A stretch of DNA of 46,098 nucleotides from Guillardia theta CCMP2712 (Eukaryota > Cryptophyceae > Pyrenomonadales > Geminigeraceae), in assembly GCF_000315625.1 (NCBI RefSeq), contig NW_005434421.1, positions 1-46,098 on the forward strand, read 5' to 3'. Below the pieces are notes generated by a model that had not been told where the DNA came from, did no database searches, and saw only the letters and a list, made by a program, of their open reading frames with translations. Below are positions 10,520 through 21,566 of this stretch, in pieces (position 1 is the first letter of the stretch; each line of letters begins with the position of its first letter). The translations under genes and the position numbers were made by a program.

Positions 10520-11675
10520 ATGGCTGGGGCGAGGGAGGAGCCGGTGGTGAAGCGGATGATGCTGACGGCAGCAGCTGCGAGCGTCGCGGAGCTTGTCACG
10601 TACCCGATCGACATGTCGACAGCCGCCATGGTTCCTGCAGACTCTGACCTCGTGCGGCCGCAGGACCAAGACAAGACTGCAACTGCTGGGCGAAAACGGC
10701 GAGACCAAGTCGAGGAAGCCAGGCATGGAATCCGATGAGACTCCTTGGAGGTCTCATTTGATGCTCAGGAAGGATGCGATTCCATGAGCTGATCGTCAAC
10801 ATCTTGAGGACTGAGGTTCCTCCGCCATCTCTCGCTCTTCATTCGCATGTTCACTTTGTAACTCACAGGGTCCTCGAGGCTTCTACCGCGGGTTGTCCCC
10901 AGGAATTCTGCGGCATTGCATCTACAGCACCTCGCGTATCTTGCTGTATGAGAAGCTTCGAAGTGAGATGGTGCCGTTGCATTCCTCCTCCTTTCTCGCT
11001 TGCTGACGCTCCGCCAGGCACAACGACGGGGTTCAGAGGCAGCACTGTACCAGAAAGCACTGATTGGAGGAGCGTCTGGCCTGCTGGGACAAGCGCTGGC
11101 GTCTCCAGCAGACCTGGTGAAGGTCAGGATGCAAGCTGATGGGAGGAACGTGGCAAGAAATCTCCCAGCAAGGTGACGACCCTTGCTCGGTCGAATGCTC
11201 GGATGCTTTCAGTCACTGCCACGTTTCCAGGTACTCCGGCATCGCCGATGCCTTCACCAAGATCGTCCGCAGCGACGGTTTCCTGGGGCTTTACGCTGGG
11301 TTGGGTCCTAACCTGACTCGAGCTGCGCTTGTCAACATTGGAGAGCTCACAGCCTACGACTCGGCCAAGCACTTCCTCCTCGGCAAAGGATATCCTGACA
11401 ATGTCGGCGTGCATGCGGGTTCGGCCTTCATCTCCGGATTCTTTGCGACTCTTCTGTCGTGTCCTGCTGACGTGGTGAAATCAAGAATTATGGCAGATGG
11501 TTCGGGCATGTATCGGAACATGCTCGACTGCCTGCTCGTCACCGTCCGCCAAGAAGGTGTGCTCGCACTGTACAAGGGGTTCTTGCCCAGTTGGATCCGT
11601 CTGGCTCCCTGGCAACTCACCTTCTGGGTCGTCTATGAAGAGCTGCGGAAGCTATCAGGGATGAAGAGCTTCTAA
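10520..11675 (+). CDS. Mitochondrial carrier, uncoupling-protein-like
   Basis: Six exons give about 294 residues, the usual length of the mitochondrial carrier family. The three repeats each carry a P-x-[DA]-x-x-[TV]-K-x-R signature: YPIDMTKTRLQ (residues 28-38), SPADLVKVRMQADG, and CPADVVKSRIMADG. The second half contains GLGPNLTRAALVNIGELTAYD, very close to the UCP/dicarboxylate-carrier branch. Exons: 10520-10614, 10664 to about 10708, about 10773-10815, 10869-10970, 11018-11172, 11231-11675. The boundary between exons 2 and 3 is uncertain: a GT-AG intron 10709-10772 and a GC-AG intron 10723-10768 both keep frame. It acts in the mitochondrial inner membrane, moving anions or protons. The exact substrate cannot be read from sequence. 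Confidence 0.9.
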
Positions 11676-11902
11676 GGATAAAGATGCTTGTCACATGACG
11701 AACTCTGAGCTCAACAGCACAGTGCAGCTCTGATCTTTAGCTCGGCATGATTGCTGTAAACCCCGACGACCTTGCATGCCGATTCTATTGAGTCGCAGAT
11801 CGAGAATGCGAAGCGAGGACAACCTTGAACAACATCAGGAGAATGCAACAGAGGAGAAACGTGAGGAGCAGGAGGAGCAGGAGGAAGCGAAGAAGGAGTC
11901 TC

Positions 11903-13707
11903 TCACTCAAGAGTTTCAGCAAAACGGAGGGCCCCTTTATCTCCCACGTGGTTCTCTACCAGACTCAACACAGCCAGGGACTTGCAGGAGGTGAGAGCTT
12001 CTGCAAGATTGTTACAACACACGATGCCTGGGATGAAGGTCAGACCTGCAAGTGCCGTCGCTCCTTCATCCATAATCCTGTTCTCCCCCTGAGGCAGCGA
12101 GCCGTCAGAAAACTGGATGACGATGAACAGCAGAAAGATCAAGTATGAAATATGTCAAATGAAAGGAAACGCTGGAACAAGGCAAGGCATGGCAACTTCA
12201 GTTCTCTTGCACTTCACCAGTTCCAATACTTGTAAGCGGCTTTGTCCAAGAGCTCTGGACATCTGCAGGGCCCCGAAGTCGGAAATGACATTCCTGCCCA
12301 AGTAGAGCTGGGAAAGATCTCTGCACATTTGAACGATCTCTGCACATGAAAAACAATCAGACGAATCTCCGAGGTGTTTTGAAGTTCTTGCTATTCACTA
12401 AGTTAACAAACATTTCATGTGTTTTGAAATTGCATTTTCATCGCATTAACAAACATCTTATCCACCTGCAAGCTTGTGTACTCCCTTGTCACTGATGCTG
12501 TTATCATGAAGATCCAAGAGGTTAAGAGAAAAATTCTGAGACCTAGGGAGCAAATCATGGGCACGAGAGTCAAGATCCTCTCGCCTGCACCTCTTGATCG
12601 CCTCAAGCATCGAGGAGATTCCAACGTCAGTGATGGAGTTAGAGGAGATTGAGATCATAGCAAGATGCCGACAACTGATAGAAAACATCAGGTCAAGACG
12701 TCTTCACGCTCGAAGTCCTCTTGCCTTTTGAAGAAACTTTGAAATGCTTCCATCCCGCGGTCTCCGAGCCCGTTGCAAGCCTGAAAGTGACTAAGTGGAC
12801 GATACGCCTCGTCCTCCTGCTTACTAAATCAAGATGAGAGAGATAGGAAAGGTTGCAGAGAGTAGGAGCGAGAACGTGCAGTCCCCCGTCACCTATTCCC
12901 CTCCTGGAGTGAAGAGGATCCAGGTAGGACGGTAGTGCCCCTCTAGTCCTCATCATGTGGTCAAACCTTCTCCACTCCTTATGTGCTCGCGCTGGTTCCT
13001 TCCTCTGCATGCCACATGCTGTAAGCTCAACGAGCCTTTGCCTCTGACTCTGATGGAACCACCCGCCACACGCATTGTGACTGGTTGAAGAACACGATCA
13101 GCATGAAGCGCCGTCGCTCCTCCCCTCACCTCAAGTCCAAGCTGATCAAAGACTTCAGATCGACGATCGCTATGAGATTCGAAAGATCGTCCGCGTCGAT
13201 GGAGTTGAAGGAGAGATCCAGACATTGCAGAGTCGAGCAGTGCTGGAGGGAAGCTATGAGGGGGAAAAGATCCTTGCATGAAAGCTTGTTTCTGCTCAGG
13301 CTGAGGCTGCTGATCTGACGCATCTTGAACCCGGCATGGAACAACCTGCAAAGAAGCTCGACAGCATGCGGCCCACTCCCTCCCAGCTGCAGGCTCACGA
13401 GTCGATTCATACTCATCAGCACTCGGACGGCACTCGTAAGCGCCTCGTCGCACTTAGAAGAATCGAAACTGCCAGTCTGAGCACAGACCAGGACAAGAGG
13501 AAGCCTCTCCCCCTCCATGTCCTTTCCTAACGCCCCTCGCAAAAGTTTGGCCACTCGGAGACCAAGGAGGACGCGGCTGCCTGGCCATAACCGGAGGAGA
13601 CATTCCTCCGGAAGATCGAGCAGCCGCATCCCTGTGAGCCTTTTCGGCGGATCAGAGGGCAGCATCAAAGTGGGTGAGAGCGGAGGAGAAAGAAAAGCAG
13701 TCAGCAA
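11903..13707 (-). CDS. Leucine-rich-repeat (ribonuclease-inhibitor type) protein
   Basis: Seven coding exons close perfectly in phase: 13130-13707, 12825-13047, 12725-12780, 12466-12674, 12218-12339, 12046-12112, 11903-12000, giving 450 residues. Repeats have the RI-like pattern LxxLxLxxNxIxDxGxxxLA: LSLSRNKLSCKDL, IGDGGLHVLAPTL, LDLACNGLGDRGM, ISISSNSITDVGI, LDLHDNSISDKGVHKLA, LYLGRNVISDFGAL, LSLVENHVGDKGALRFA. Near the N-terminus LLDLPEECLLRLW resembles an F-box start, so a ubiquitin-ligase adaptor is possible but unproven. The intron 12675-12724 uses a GC donor (AAAAG|GCAAGA). An internal ATG at 13627-13629 is an alternative start. The gene is convergent with the carrier gene, about 230 bp apart. 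Confidence 0.85.
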
Positions 13708-13845
13708 CGAGAACTCGGCTGCATCTTAAAGAGGAGGGAATGAAACCGAGATAGCTAGGAAGAGTGAGGAGAGACGGAACAGGTTGGGTTGGCCGGTGAA
13801 AAACAGTTGCAAGATCAGGAGGGAGCAAAGAAAGCACCCAGTTAT

Positions 13846-14121
13846 GAGGGAGGAGGGAGGAGGGAGGAGGGAGGAGGGAGGAGGGAGGAGGGAGGAGGAG
13901 GAGGAGGAGGAGGAGGAGGAGGAGGGAGGGAGGAGGGAGGGAGGGAGGGAGGAGGAGGGAGGAGGAGGAGGAGGAGGAGGAGGAGGAGGAGGAGGAGGAG
14001 GAGGAAGGGAGGGAGGGAGGGAAGGGGGAGGGAGGGGAGGGAGGGAGGGAGGGAGGGAGGGAGGGAGGGAGGGAGGGAGGGAGGGAGGAGGGAGGAGGGA
14101 GGAGGGAGGAGGGAGGAGGAT
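13846..14121. repeat. GGA/GGGA purine-rich low-complexity tract
   Basis: About 275 bp of GGAGG and GGGA repeats with every pyrimidine on the other strand. It lies just upstream of the LRR gene start. Long open frames here (Gly/Glu or Pro/Ser-rich) are artefacts of the repeat. A weaker purine-rich stretch continues from 14260 to 14500. Confidence 0.95.
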
Positions 14122-14823
14122 GAGTTGTTTGTGTTGTTGGTGAAACAAGGCAGGGGACAAGAAGTTTGTCTCAATCTGAGGGGTTTAGCTCAACATATCT
14201 CACTAAAAAGCGTTTAGTTTGGCTTTTTGATTTTCACTGTCGGGCGATGCGGCGAAAGGTGCGAAGACGCCTAGGCAGAGGCTGGAGAGAAGGGAGAAGA
14301 GGAGAGAGGAGATGATGAGGACGAGGAGGAGATGATGAGGATGAGGAGAAGATGATGAGGACGAGGAGAAGACGAGGAGGACGAGGAGGAGGTGAGGACG
14401 AGGAGAAGACGAGGACGAAGAGGAGATGATGAGGAGGAAGAGGAGATGATGATGATGAGGAGGAGGACGATGAGGACGAAGAGCAGAAGATGATCAGCGA
14501 AAGGTGGGGTAAAGAACGACAGGGAAGATGAAGGGAGATCCAGACAAAAAGGACAAACAAGAAACTGAGCTGAGTGTGAAGGAGGTGAGAAGAATCCATA
14601 GAGAAATGACGGTACAGAGCTAGAGGAGGTAGCGGGTCACTGAGATGTAGACTGAAGACATGGAGAGGAAAGACTGGATGCAGATGGGGATCTCTGATTG
14701 AAGAGGATTGCGTGGTCACAAAGAGGGCAAGCGGGGTGATGGAGAGGGAGGGAGAGAGGGAAAGGGTGGGAAAGGGATGGTAGGCATCGGGAGCAGAATC
14801 AAGAGGAGCAACAGGGAGGGGGA

Positions 14824-17800
14824 ATGACGAGGAAGGGGAACCATCAGGCGAAGACCGTCAGCCATGAGAACAAGGAGGAGCCGGCTGGTCAGTCACAGCC
14901 GCAAGCAGCTCCTATCTCAGGCCTCCTCGTATTTACAGTCATGTGAGTATGCTGGCTCTGTTGCCTCGTCGCTGAGTTTTCCCTCTGCTGTCCAGGTTCT
15001 CTTGCCGTCTCCTCGGAGCTCTCAACGTTCCGATACTTGACTGTGACGAGATGTCGGAGGAGGGCGGGAGAGTGAGGGCGAGGCAGGTGACGAGGTCTTC
15101 AACTACTGGGAGCCTCTTCATTTCTCGCTCTTCGGTGAGATCAGCTCAGCTTGTCACCAGCTCACCAACGAGACAGGGAGAGGCTCGAGGACATGGGAGT
15201 ACAGCCCGAGGTTTGCTCTGCGAAGGTGTGAGAGGGACAGGTGCTGCTGCTGGTTTGATCATGATGTCCTGCGCCAGTTACTTCTACATCTTCCTGCATG
15301 CGGCTCTTGTCATGGTGATGACAAGTACTCACATTCAAAACTGACCTCAGGGCTTGACAGGCAGCAGAACCGTTTCTTCATCTTCTCTCCCCTTTCCTTT
15401 CAAAACATCTCATGCGCAAGAAACTTCTCTTCTACGCTCTACGTGCTCTGCTGCTTTCTTGTGTGCTCGTCTCACTCTGCTGCTAGGAGCAACTCTTGCC
15501 TGTCTGAGCTCCGTCTGCGACACCAAGCTGTTCCTCTCCGTTCGCAGGTTGCATCATCCAAATACGTTCAGCTCAGTCACTGTGATGGTACTCGAGTCTC
15601 ATTCGAGTTCTGTCGTTCACCTCGTGCACCAGCTGTTTCTTTCTTGCAGCACTGGACTCGTGTTTGCGAGGTTGCTCTGTTTTGTGAGCTTCACCTTGTT
15701 GATGTTTTGTCAGCTCTGCGCTTCTCCCCTCGTCGTTCGCCATGTGTTTGATCTCCTTGGCCTCCTCCTCTCTTGCCGACCTTGTCAACCGCGAGGTTCA
15801 CTCTCAGCGTTGACGCGTCAGCTGAGCAAATAGCAGGCACTTCACAGCGAGTCCTCGCTCAGAGATCGAACGATCCTCTGCATGGTGAGCTTGCGATTCT
15901 CAAACCCTCATCCCCCTCCAGTCCTCCGATCCTTTTCCTCTCTTGAGCATCATCTGCATCCGATCATCGCTTCTGTGTCTGATATTCCCTGCGCCTTTAC
16001 AGGCCATTGCAGCCCTTGCGGGATGGCCTTTTGTTGCATTGTTGGGTAAGAGCGCAGCATGGAGATGGAGATGGAGATGGAGATGGAGATGGAGATAGAG
16101 ATGGCACGATCGTAGAAAGGATGAAGATGGGGATGAGGATAAAGATGAGGATAATGTTGGAAGCGACAGTGCTGGTAGTGAATACAGAAAGGAGACAGGG
16201 GTGGGGAGGAGGGAAACAAGTGCTGGAGCCTGGAGCGAGATAGATTGAAGGTGCTATGACTGATTGATTCAGCCCTTCCTATGGCTATTCTTCTTCTGCA
16301 TTTCTTCACCTTCAATGAGCTTATCCTCTCTTCGATCAAGGTTTCATCTCCTCTTCCTTGCTCGCCTCATCCTCCTTGCAGGCATCGCTCATTGTTTTGA
16401 CACCTATGCTACTTATTGAGTACTTGATGTACGGCAAGTAAGGCGCCCGAACCAACAATAGATTTCCTTCTTCTTCCCCCAACACAACAACTGCGCGTGT
16501 AACAATCATTCAGATTTGTGTTACCTTCGCTCCAGATTGTTTTATACAACGTTCTCGGTGAGTTTCGCCTCAGAGTTTGCTTGATCTGATGTGCTGATAA
16601 GGTGTTGGCGGAGACTCAACCTTGTACGGGACAGAAGAGTAAGACGGCAAAGGGGCTACAGGGAATGATGTTGATCACAGATGGTGGTTCTACTTGGCAA
16701 ACTTGACTTGTAGCTTCTCTTTTCCTATCCTCGTTCTGACATTCTTGTTCTTGATCTCTGCTTTTCCTTCTCCTCTTCTCCTCTTCTCTTCTCCATAAGT
16801 CCCTTCCCCTGCTTTGTCCTTCTCATCCCCGCATCTGGTTGATGTTTGCTGAAACTTCACGGTAGTGAACTTCAATGTCATTTTCCCCCTCTGCTTGCTA
16901 TTTCCGCTCTCAAGGCTTCTCACCGCCAGCATGTCAGTGAATTGACTTCGACGACTCATCTTGATGATGAAGACAGAGAGAAGAACGCAAAGATGAAAGA
17001 CAAGATGCTGAAATCTCTCCTCGTGTTCTCTTCTGCACATCTCTGGATCTTCTTCTTCTCATGTGTTTGCTCGTATTTTCCTCTGCTGCTGTGTCTGAGA
17101 CAAGAGCAGGTCTGGCGCACAAGGAGGAGAGGTGGGAATGTCGTAACATGACGAAACAAGCTAACAACAAGAAGATTCATTTTCGCAGTTTATCCTCTCA
17201 TCGCTCTTTCAGCCGGCCTTGCGCTCTCCGACATTTCTCTTCTCTTCTCTCACTTCTTCTCGTCTGCATCAAACGCAAGCAGCAATCAGCTGCTCTTCAG
17301 AAGTTTCCGACTAGACAAGCTTCTTCACATATCAATCATCTTTCTTTTCTTGCCCGTCTCTTGCTCGAGGTCCGAACAAACTCACGAGGAGGATATTGAC
17401 AGCATGCTAGGCTGCTTCTTACTGTCAAAGGATTCACCGCCCCCTTCCGTGTTTGGGATCAAGTTGTCCTCACATCATTCAGAACTCTTCTCTTCTCTTG
17501 CTTTCTTGCTCTTGTCTCCCTTCATCGTCCTCGTCCTCGTCTCTCTCCCTCTCGTCCCTTCGCTCTCTCTCTCACTCGCGTGCAGGTTGCAAGTGTGGAA
17601 GTTCCGCCCTCGCTCACTTCACGACCCCTCAAGGTTTTCCCTCTCCTCCTCCCCTCCTCTCTGACGGGTAACAGCTCTGCGTGGGGAAGGAGTGGTACAG
17701 ATTTCCAAGTCACTTCTTTGTGGAAGGTGAGGGAGCAAGGAGGGGAGGGAGGGAGGGAGAAAAGAACAGAGAGGAGAGGAAAGGCATTAGTAGATCCAAT

Positions 17801-18693
17801 CATTGAATGCTCGGTGAGTTAGTGGAGTGGGAATAAAGGAGGACAAGGTTTGCGAGGGCGAGGACGAGGAGGAATGAATAGATCTCTTCGTGCAGGAAAC
17901 TGGACGTCTGTTCGCTTCATCCGCTCAAAGTTTGATGGGCAGTTGCCGGGTCTCTTCTCTGAAAGTGAGAGAGAGTGCTACTTGCTCCTCTTGCTTCGTC
18001 CCTTCTCCTCCTCCTCGTTTTCCTCTTTCCTTCCCTGCCCCCCCTTTGCTTCTTTCTCTCGTTCATCTCCTCCTCATCATCTTCATCGTCGTCCTTGTCT
18101 TTCTCGGTATGCAGCTTGTTCTTCTCACGCCATGGTCGGTCAGGCTCGGGCAGCTGGTGGGGGCGAGTGGAAGCAGCGAGGAGAGAGGACGAGACCTTCA
18201 ACAGCAGGAACGTGCAGGACACGAGCAGGTGAGCGCGAGGCGGAGACGCGAGGCTGCTCATGCGCATCAGACTGGAGCGAAGTGAAGACTGCGCGCTGCT
18301 GGTGGATATGGTGGCTGCTCATCAGCAGGAGGAACATTACGAGGTAGGGCGAGTTGAGCCAGCGCTAGGAAGCCCAAGAGAAGGAGGAGGAGTTGAATGA
18401 GAGGTGAAAGGATGGGCTGACTGGTTTCTGTAGGAGAAGAAAGGTTGGGAGATAGTCTACGAAGAGCCTTTCCTCGATGTCGCTTCATCGCGATTCCCTT
18501 TCAAGACTTTTTATGTGCTTCACTTTCTCCATTCCCTGACTCTCCTTCTCTCTTCCACTCCCTCCCTCCTCTCCCTTCTTATTCTCAACTCTTACTCTTC
18601 TCGCAGCTGCCATGGATGTTCGCTCGCAAAAACACTTTTGGTCGGTACATTCTCCTCAAGAATGTCAACATCTTGCCTGCTAGCAGACGATAA
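14824..18693 (+). CDS. ALG9: ALG9 alpha-1,2-mannosyltransferase (GT22), 28 exons
   Basis: ER-membrane enzyme that adds alpha-1,2 mannose from dolichol-phosphate-mannose to the lipid-linked oligosaccharide for N-glycosylation. Joining 28 exons (first 14824-14942, last 18607-18693) gives 1,845 nt and 614 residues, the usual ALG9 size, with all phases consistent. Landmarks: CDEVFNYWEPLHF (C56-E58, the conserved luminal acidic pair), TWEYSPRFALRSY, SALLPSSFAM, AGWPFVALL, YGKFVLPSLQIVLYNVL, LYGTEEWWFYLANL, LAHKEERFIFAVYP, LCVGKEWYRFPSHFF (467 on), FIRSKFDGQLPG and YEEPFLD. Introns are mostly 41-55 nt; larger ones hold microsatellites (16046-16272 has GGAGAT repeats). Least certain junctions are the acceptor of exon 25 (near 18143) and the intron 15588-15632. 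Confidence 0.96.
16050..16100. repeat. (GGAGAT)n in an ALG9 intron
   Basis: Seven to eight tandem hexamers of GGAGAT inside the 227-nt intron 16046-16272. The array explains why this intron is about five times longer than its neighbours. Confidence 0.9.
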
Positions 18694-18848
18694 AGAAATA
18701 TTCTCGTCTTCATCAACACGACCAAAATCCCCTCCTTCACCTCCACCACCACCACCTCCTCCTCCTTTCTGTGCGTTTATTACGGAGAGTCCAGCAATTA
18801 GCTTGCAGGGTATCATGCGGGAAGATCGACTGGTACAAGGCTGACAGC

Positions 18849-19014
18849 TCAAGCAGCTGCCTCTCCCTCCTTGGGCTGCTCGCCCTGTGCCGCGCTGCCA
18901 TGGCCATGAGCACGAGAGGATCAAGGGGACGTGACCATACCCTGGGATCCAGCTGGGCATCTCAAACTTGGGCATGGCAAATCCTCCTGCAACCGTCATC
19001 ATCTCGCAGCTTGT

Positions 19015-19062
<48 letters not shown>

Positions 19063-19134
19063 ACTGCTCCTGTTTCTGCTCCTCTTCCTAATTCTGCTCC
19101 TACTCCCGTTTCGCCTGCTCCTCCTCCCGTTTTG

Positions 19135-19184
<50 letters not shown>

Positions 19185-20332
19185 CGCTCCCGCTCCACTA
19201 TTCACCTTCGGCCTGTCCCTCCTCCGGCTGCTGCTGTGTATCCTACATGAGAGATGAGGGGAGAAAAGCAGGCGAGGAGAGGCAAACCCAAGGCATCTTC
19301 GGCATCTCGATCTTGGGCATCTGCAAACCACCTAGGGAACGACGTGAATTTCAGTCTCCTGCCTTTCCCATTTCCATCTCTCCTCCTTCAACCTCTCCTC
19401 TCCTCTTCCTCCTCCTCCTCCTCCTCCTCCTCCTCCTCCTCCTCCTCCTCCTCCTCCTCATCATCATCATCATCATCATAAATCCGGCATCGTCACCTTG
19501 TTGATCACCCTCCGGTTGCGCATCCTGTGCAGACAAGTGGGTCAGAGGAGCGGAAGGAGGAAGGAGAGTTGAACCCAAGGCATCTTCGGCATCTCAAACT
19601 TGGGCATGTTCAGTCCGCCTGACCAGCGAGTCAGCAGGCTGCTGGAGCATGAGGATGCAAGTAGAGGCACCTTGATCCTGATTCTCCTCTGCTGGTGCAT
19701 CCTGCCATCTTGACATCATCATCCTCTCTTCACGCTCGCGAGCCTCACCCACGGCATCTTGGGCATCTCAAATTTGGGGAGCTCCAGGCCTGCATTCACC
19801 CTTGCGTGAGCTTGACACCTACGCAATGACAATTGCTGGAGGACCAGGGCTTGTTGCCGCTGCTCCCGCGTCCTCCCCCTTGTTTTCTGTGTCCTGACAG
19901 CAGTTCGTCAATTGTTTCCTCCTTGGCTGAAGCCTGCCTCACCCATGGCATGCGCGGCATCTCAAACTTCGGCATTTCTGGCATCTTCATGTCGAGCTAC
20001 TCAGATCACATCAGCCACTAGAAGCGTTCATGCCATTCATCGAACAGCTCACCTGCGGCATCCCCGGAATACCGCTCCTGTTGTCGAAGACTTTCAGGAT
20101 CACAAGAAAGAAACGCAAGGAACACTCACTGCTCTTGTTCTTGTTGGGGTTCCGAAGCCTGCAAAGATCAAGTCATCAGGTTCGAAACTACAACACCGAC
20201 CAGGTGAGTGAGGAGAATTTCCTCTCACATCCTGGGAAGATTCTCCGGTGTAATAGCACACTTGCTACGTCTACTACGTCCTTTCAATGTCACTTCTCCT
20301 TCACCTGAAAACTCCGCAGTCCTTGCAACCAT
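18849..20332 (-). CDS. Modular MPKFEMPKMP-repeat protein, unrecognised family
   Basis: A small protein (about 178 residues) built from alternating exons. Five exons encode variants of the motif MPKFEMPKMPW: 19943-19996, 19749-19789, 19575-19618, 19288-19331 (MPKIEMPKMPW) and 18941-18986 (MPKFEMPSW). Between them sit short Gln/Glu-rich linker exons: 19845-19893, 19671-19701, 19497-19524, 19206-19242 and the stop-bearing 18849-18894 (AAQGEQPKEGEAAA). Upstream exons 20053-20077 and 20130-20158 carry GIPGMPQ and ASEPQQEQEQ. The exons from 20158 down sum to 474 nt with all phases closing. The first two exons (20305-20332, 20197-20231) and the ATG are less certain. Introns hold (CTCCTG)n and (CCT)n(CAT)n arrays. 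There is no signal peptide, TM segment or known domain. It is convergent with ALG9, with stops about 155 bp apart. Confidence 0.75.
19015..19198. repeat. (CTCCTG)n array in an intron of the MPKFEMP gene
   Basis: Interrupted hexamers CTCCTG/CTCCTA/CTCCCG fill most of intron 18987-19205. The poly-Leu, poly-Ala/Pro and Gly/Ala open frames seen across it are repeat artefacts. Confidence 0.9.
19408..19482. repeat. (CCT)n(CAT)n trinucleotide array
   Basis: About 17 CTC/CCT triplets followed by seven CAT triplets, inside intron 19332-19496 of the minus-strand repeat-module gene. Confidence 0.95.
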
Positions 20333-20524
20333 CAAAATGCAATCGCTTTTCTTTATGAAATGGTTTATTCTCAAGAATCCCAATCCTCATCTTCCTCACT
20401 CGTGCCTGTTTGATGCCGTAAACCCTCGCCGATTTTCACTCTCTCCTCCTTATACAATTGTTTCCTAATCTTGTCACCATTTTCTTTGAATAATCCCTCA
20501 TCATCATCATCACATCATCTAGTC

Positions 20525-20899
20525 TCATTCTGACTCTTGATCGTTTTCTTCACTTCGATCCATCACCACATGATCTACTCTCCTGGCAATCTTACTCCTT
20601 CTTGGAGACGCTACCTCCGAACGCTCCAGTCTGAATGATAAATCCCTTGCGACACTTCTTTGTTCTACATGAGTGGCTTTTTTCTTCCTGTCGTCATTTA
20701 CCCTGGAGTGAATGAACTCATCGTCCACATCGTCCTTATCGCCATTGCCCTCGCCCTCGTCCCATCCACCATCCATGATGTTTCCCGGCTTACCTGCATC
20801 TTCTTGTACCACTTGGACTACCCACCTAGCGAAAGGCAATTTTGTGGACCCCCTACCCTTTAACTTACAGTCATCACACCCCCTACTAGTAGACAACAA
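20525..20899 (-). CDS. Hypothetical open frame, doubtful
   Basis: A 124-codon minus-strand frame rich in charged residues (acidic middle, then SVARDLSFRLERSEVASPRR and an acidic tail). It has no hydrophobic segment and no recognised domain. It could be one exon of a real gene or a chance frame. The upstream end runs into the C-run block at 20.86-21.1 kb. Confidence 0.25.
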   Translation of the reverse strand: MLSTSRGCDDCKLKGRGSTKLPFARWVVQVVQEDAGKPGNIMDGGWDEGEGNGDKDDVDDEFIHSRVNDDRKKKATHVEQRSVARDLSFRLERSEVASPRRSKIARRVDHVVMDRSEENDQESE

Positions 20900-21125
20900 A
20901 TCGCCATTGTTGAAGACCTACCCCCTTTTCCTCGCCACTTTGCCGAGGAAGTGTACCACCACCCTACCCCTATCGTTACTTTCTTACTGACCCCTACCCG
21001 TCCTGAGTCTTCATCGAAAGTTTGCTCTACCCCTGTCCCCCTATGCAATTTGGGGACAGGGGTAGAGCACCTACCAGATGTGACCTTTAGCAAACTTTCA
21101 AAGTTCCAAACATTCGAAACTTTAA
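20860..21125. repeat. C-run block with a long inverted repeat
   Basis: Several CCCCTACC and CCACCCTACC runs on the plus strand. They include a perfect 17-bp inverted repeat: arms 21024-21040 and 21052-21068 around an 11-nt loop. Shorter outer arms extend it (GAAAGTTTGCT near 21016 and AGCAAACTTTC near 21090). It is related in composition to the blocks at 3.0-4.05 and 39.8-41.8 kb. Confidence 0.7.
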
Positions 21126-21191
21126 GTGCTGAATGAGGGCCGAGACTAAGTCTATGAACTCGCCGAAGTTCAAACTGGCCCGGCCCACCGA

Positions 21192-21566
21192 TTCATTCAT
21201 GTTTCAGATCATTACAGCTCTGTTTATTCATGTTTCAGATCATTACAGCTCTGTTTATTCATGTTTCAGATCATTTATAGCTCTGTTTATTCATGTTTCA
21301 GATCATTTAGAGCTCTGTTTATTCATGTTTCAGATCATTACAGCTCTGTTTTATTCAAGTATTCAAGATTCAGATCATTACTAAGTTAGAGCTCTGTTTT
21401 ATTCATGTTTCAGATCATTTAGAGCTCTGTTTTATTCATGTTTCAGATCATTTAGAGCTCTGTTTATTCATGTTTCAGATCATTAGAGCTCTGTTTTATT
21501 CACGTTTCAGATCATTACTAAGTTAGAGCTCTGTTTATTCAAGATTCAGATCATTTAGAGCTCTGT
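21192..21566. repeat. Minisatellite, about 31-35 bp unit, overlapping the SOD 3' end
   Basis: Roughly 11-12 tandem copies of TTTATTCATGTTTCAGATCAT plus ACAGCTCTG or TAGAGCTCTG. On the minus strand each unit holds AATAAA, and the first copy contains the last two sense codons and the stop of the superoxide dismutase gene (stop at 21555-21557). The array therefore starts inside the coding exon and makes up the 3' UTR. Confidence 0.9.

Noticed and set aside
13726-14217. Overlapping Gly/Glu/Arg-rich and Pro/Ser-rich frames on both strands
   Set aside because: Products of the GGA/GGGA low-complexity tract.
18968-19504. 178-codon poly-leucine frame that looks like a membrane protein
   Set aside because: Translation of CTCCTG and CCT arrays inside introns of the minus-strand repeat-module gene.
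21192-21566. Spaced repeats reading as a His/Ser/Phe-rich protein
   Set aside because: Tandem minisatellite; the open frame is produced by the repeat unit.
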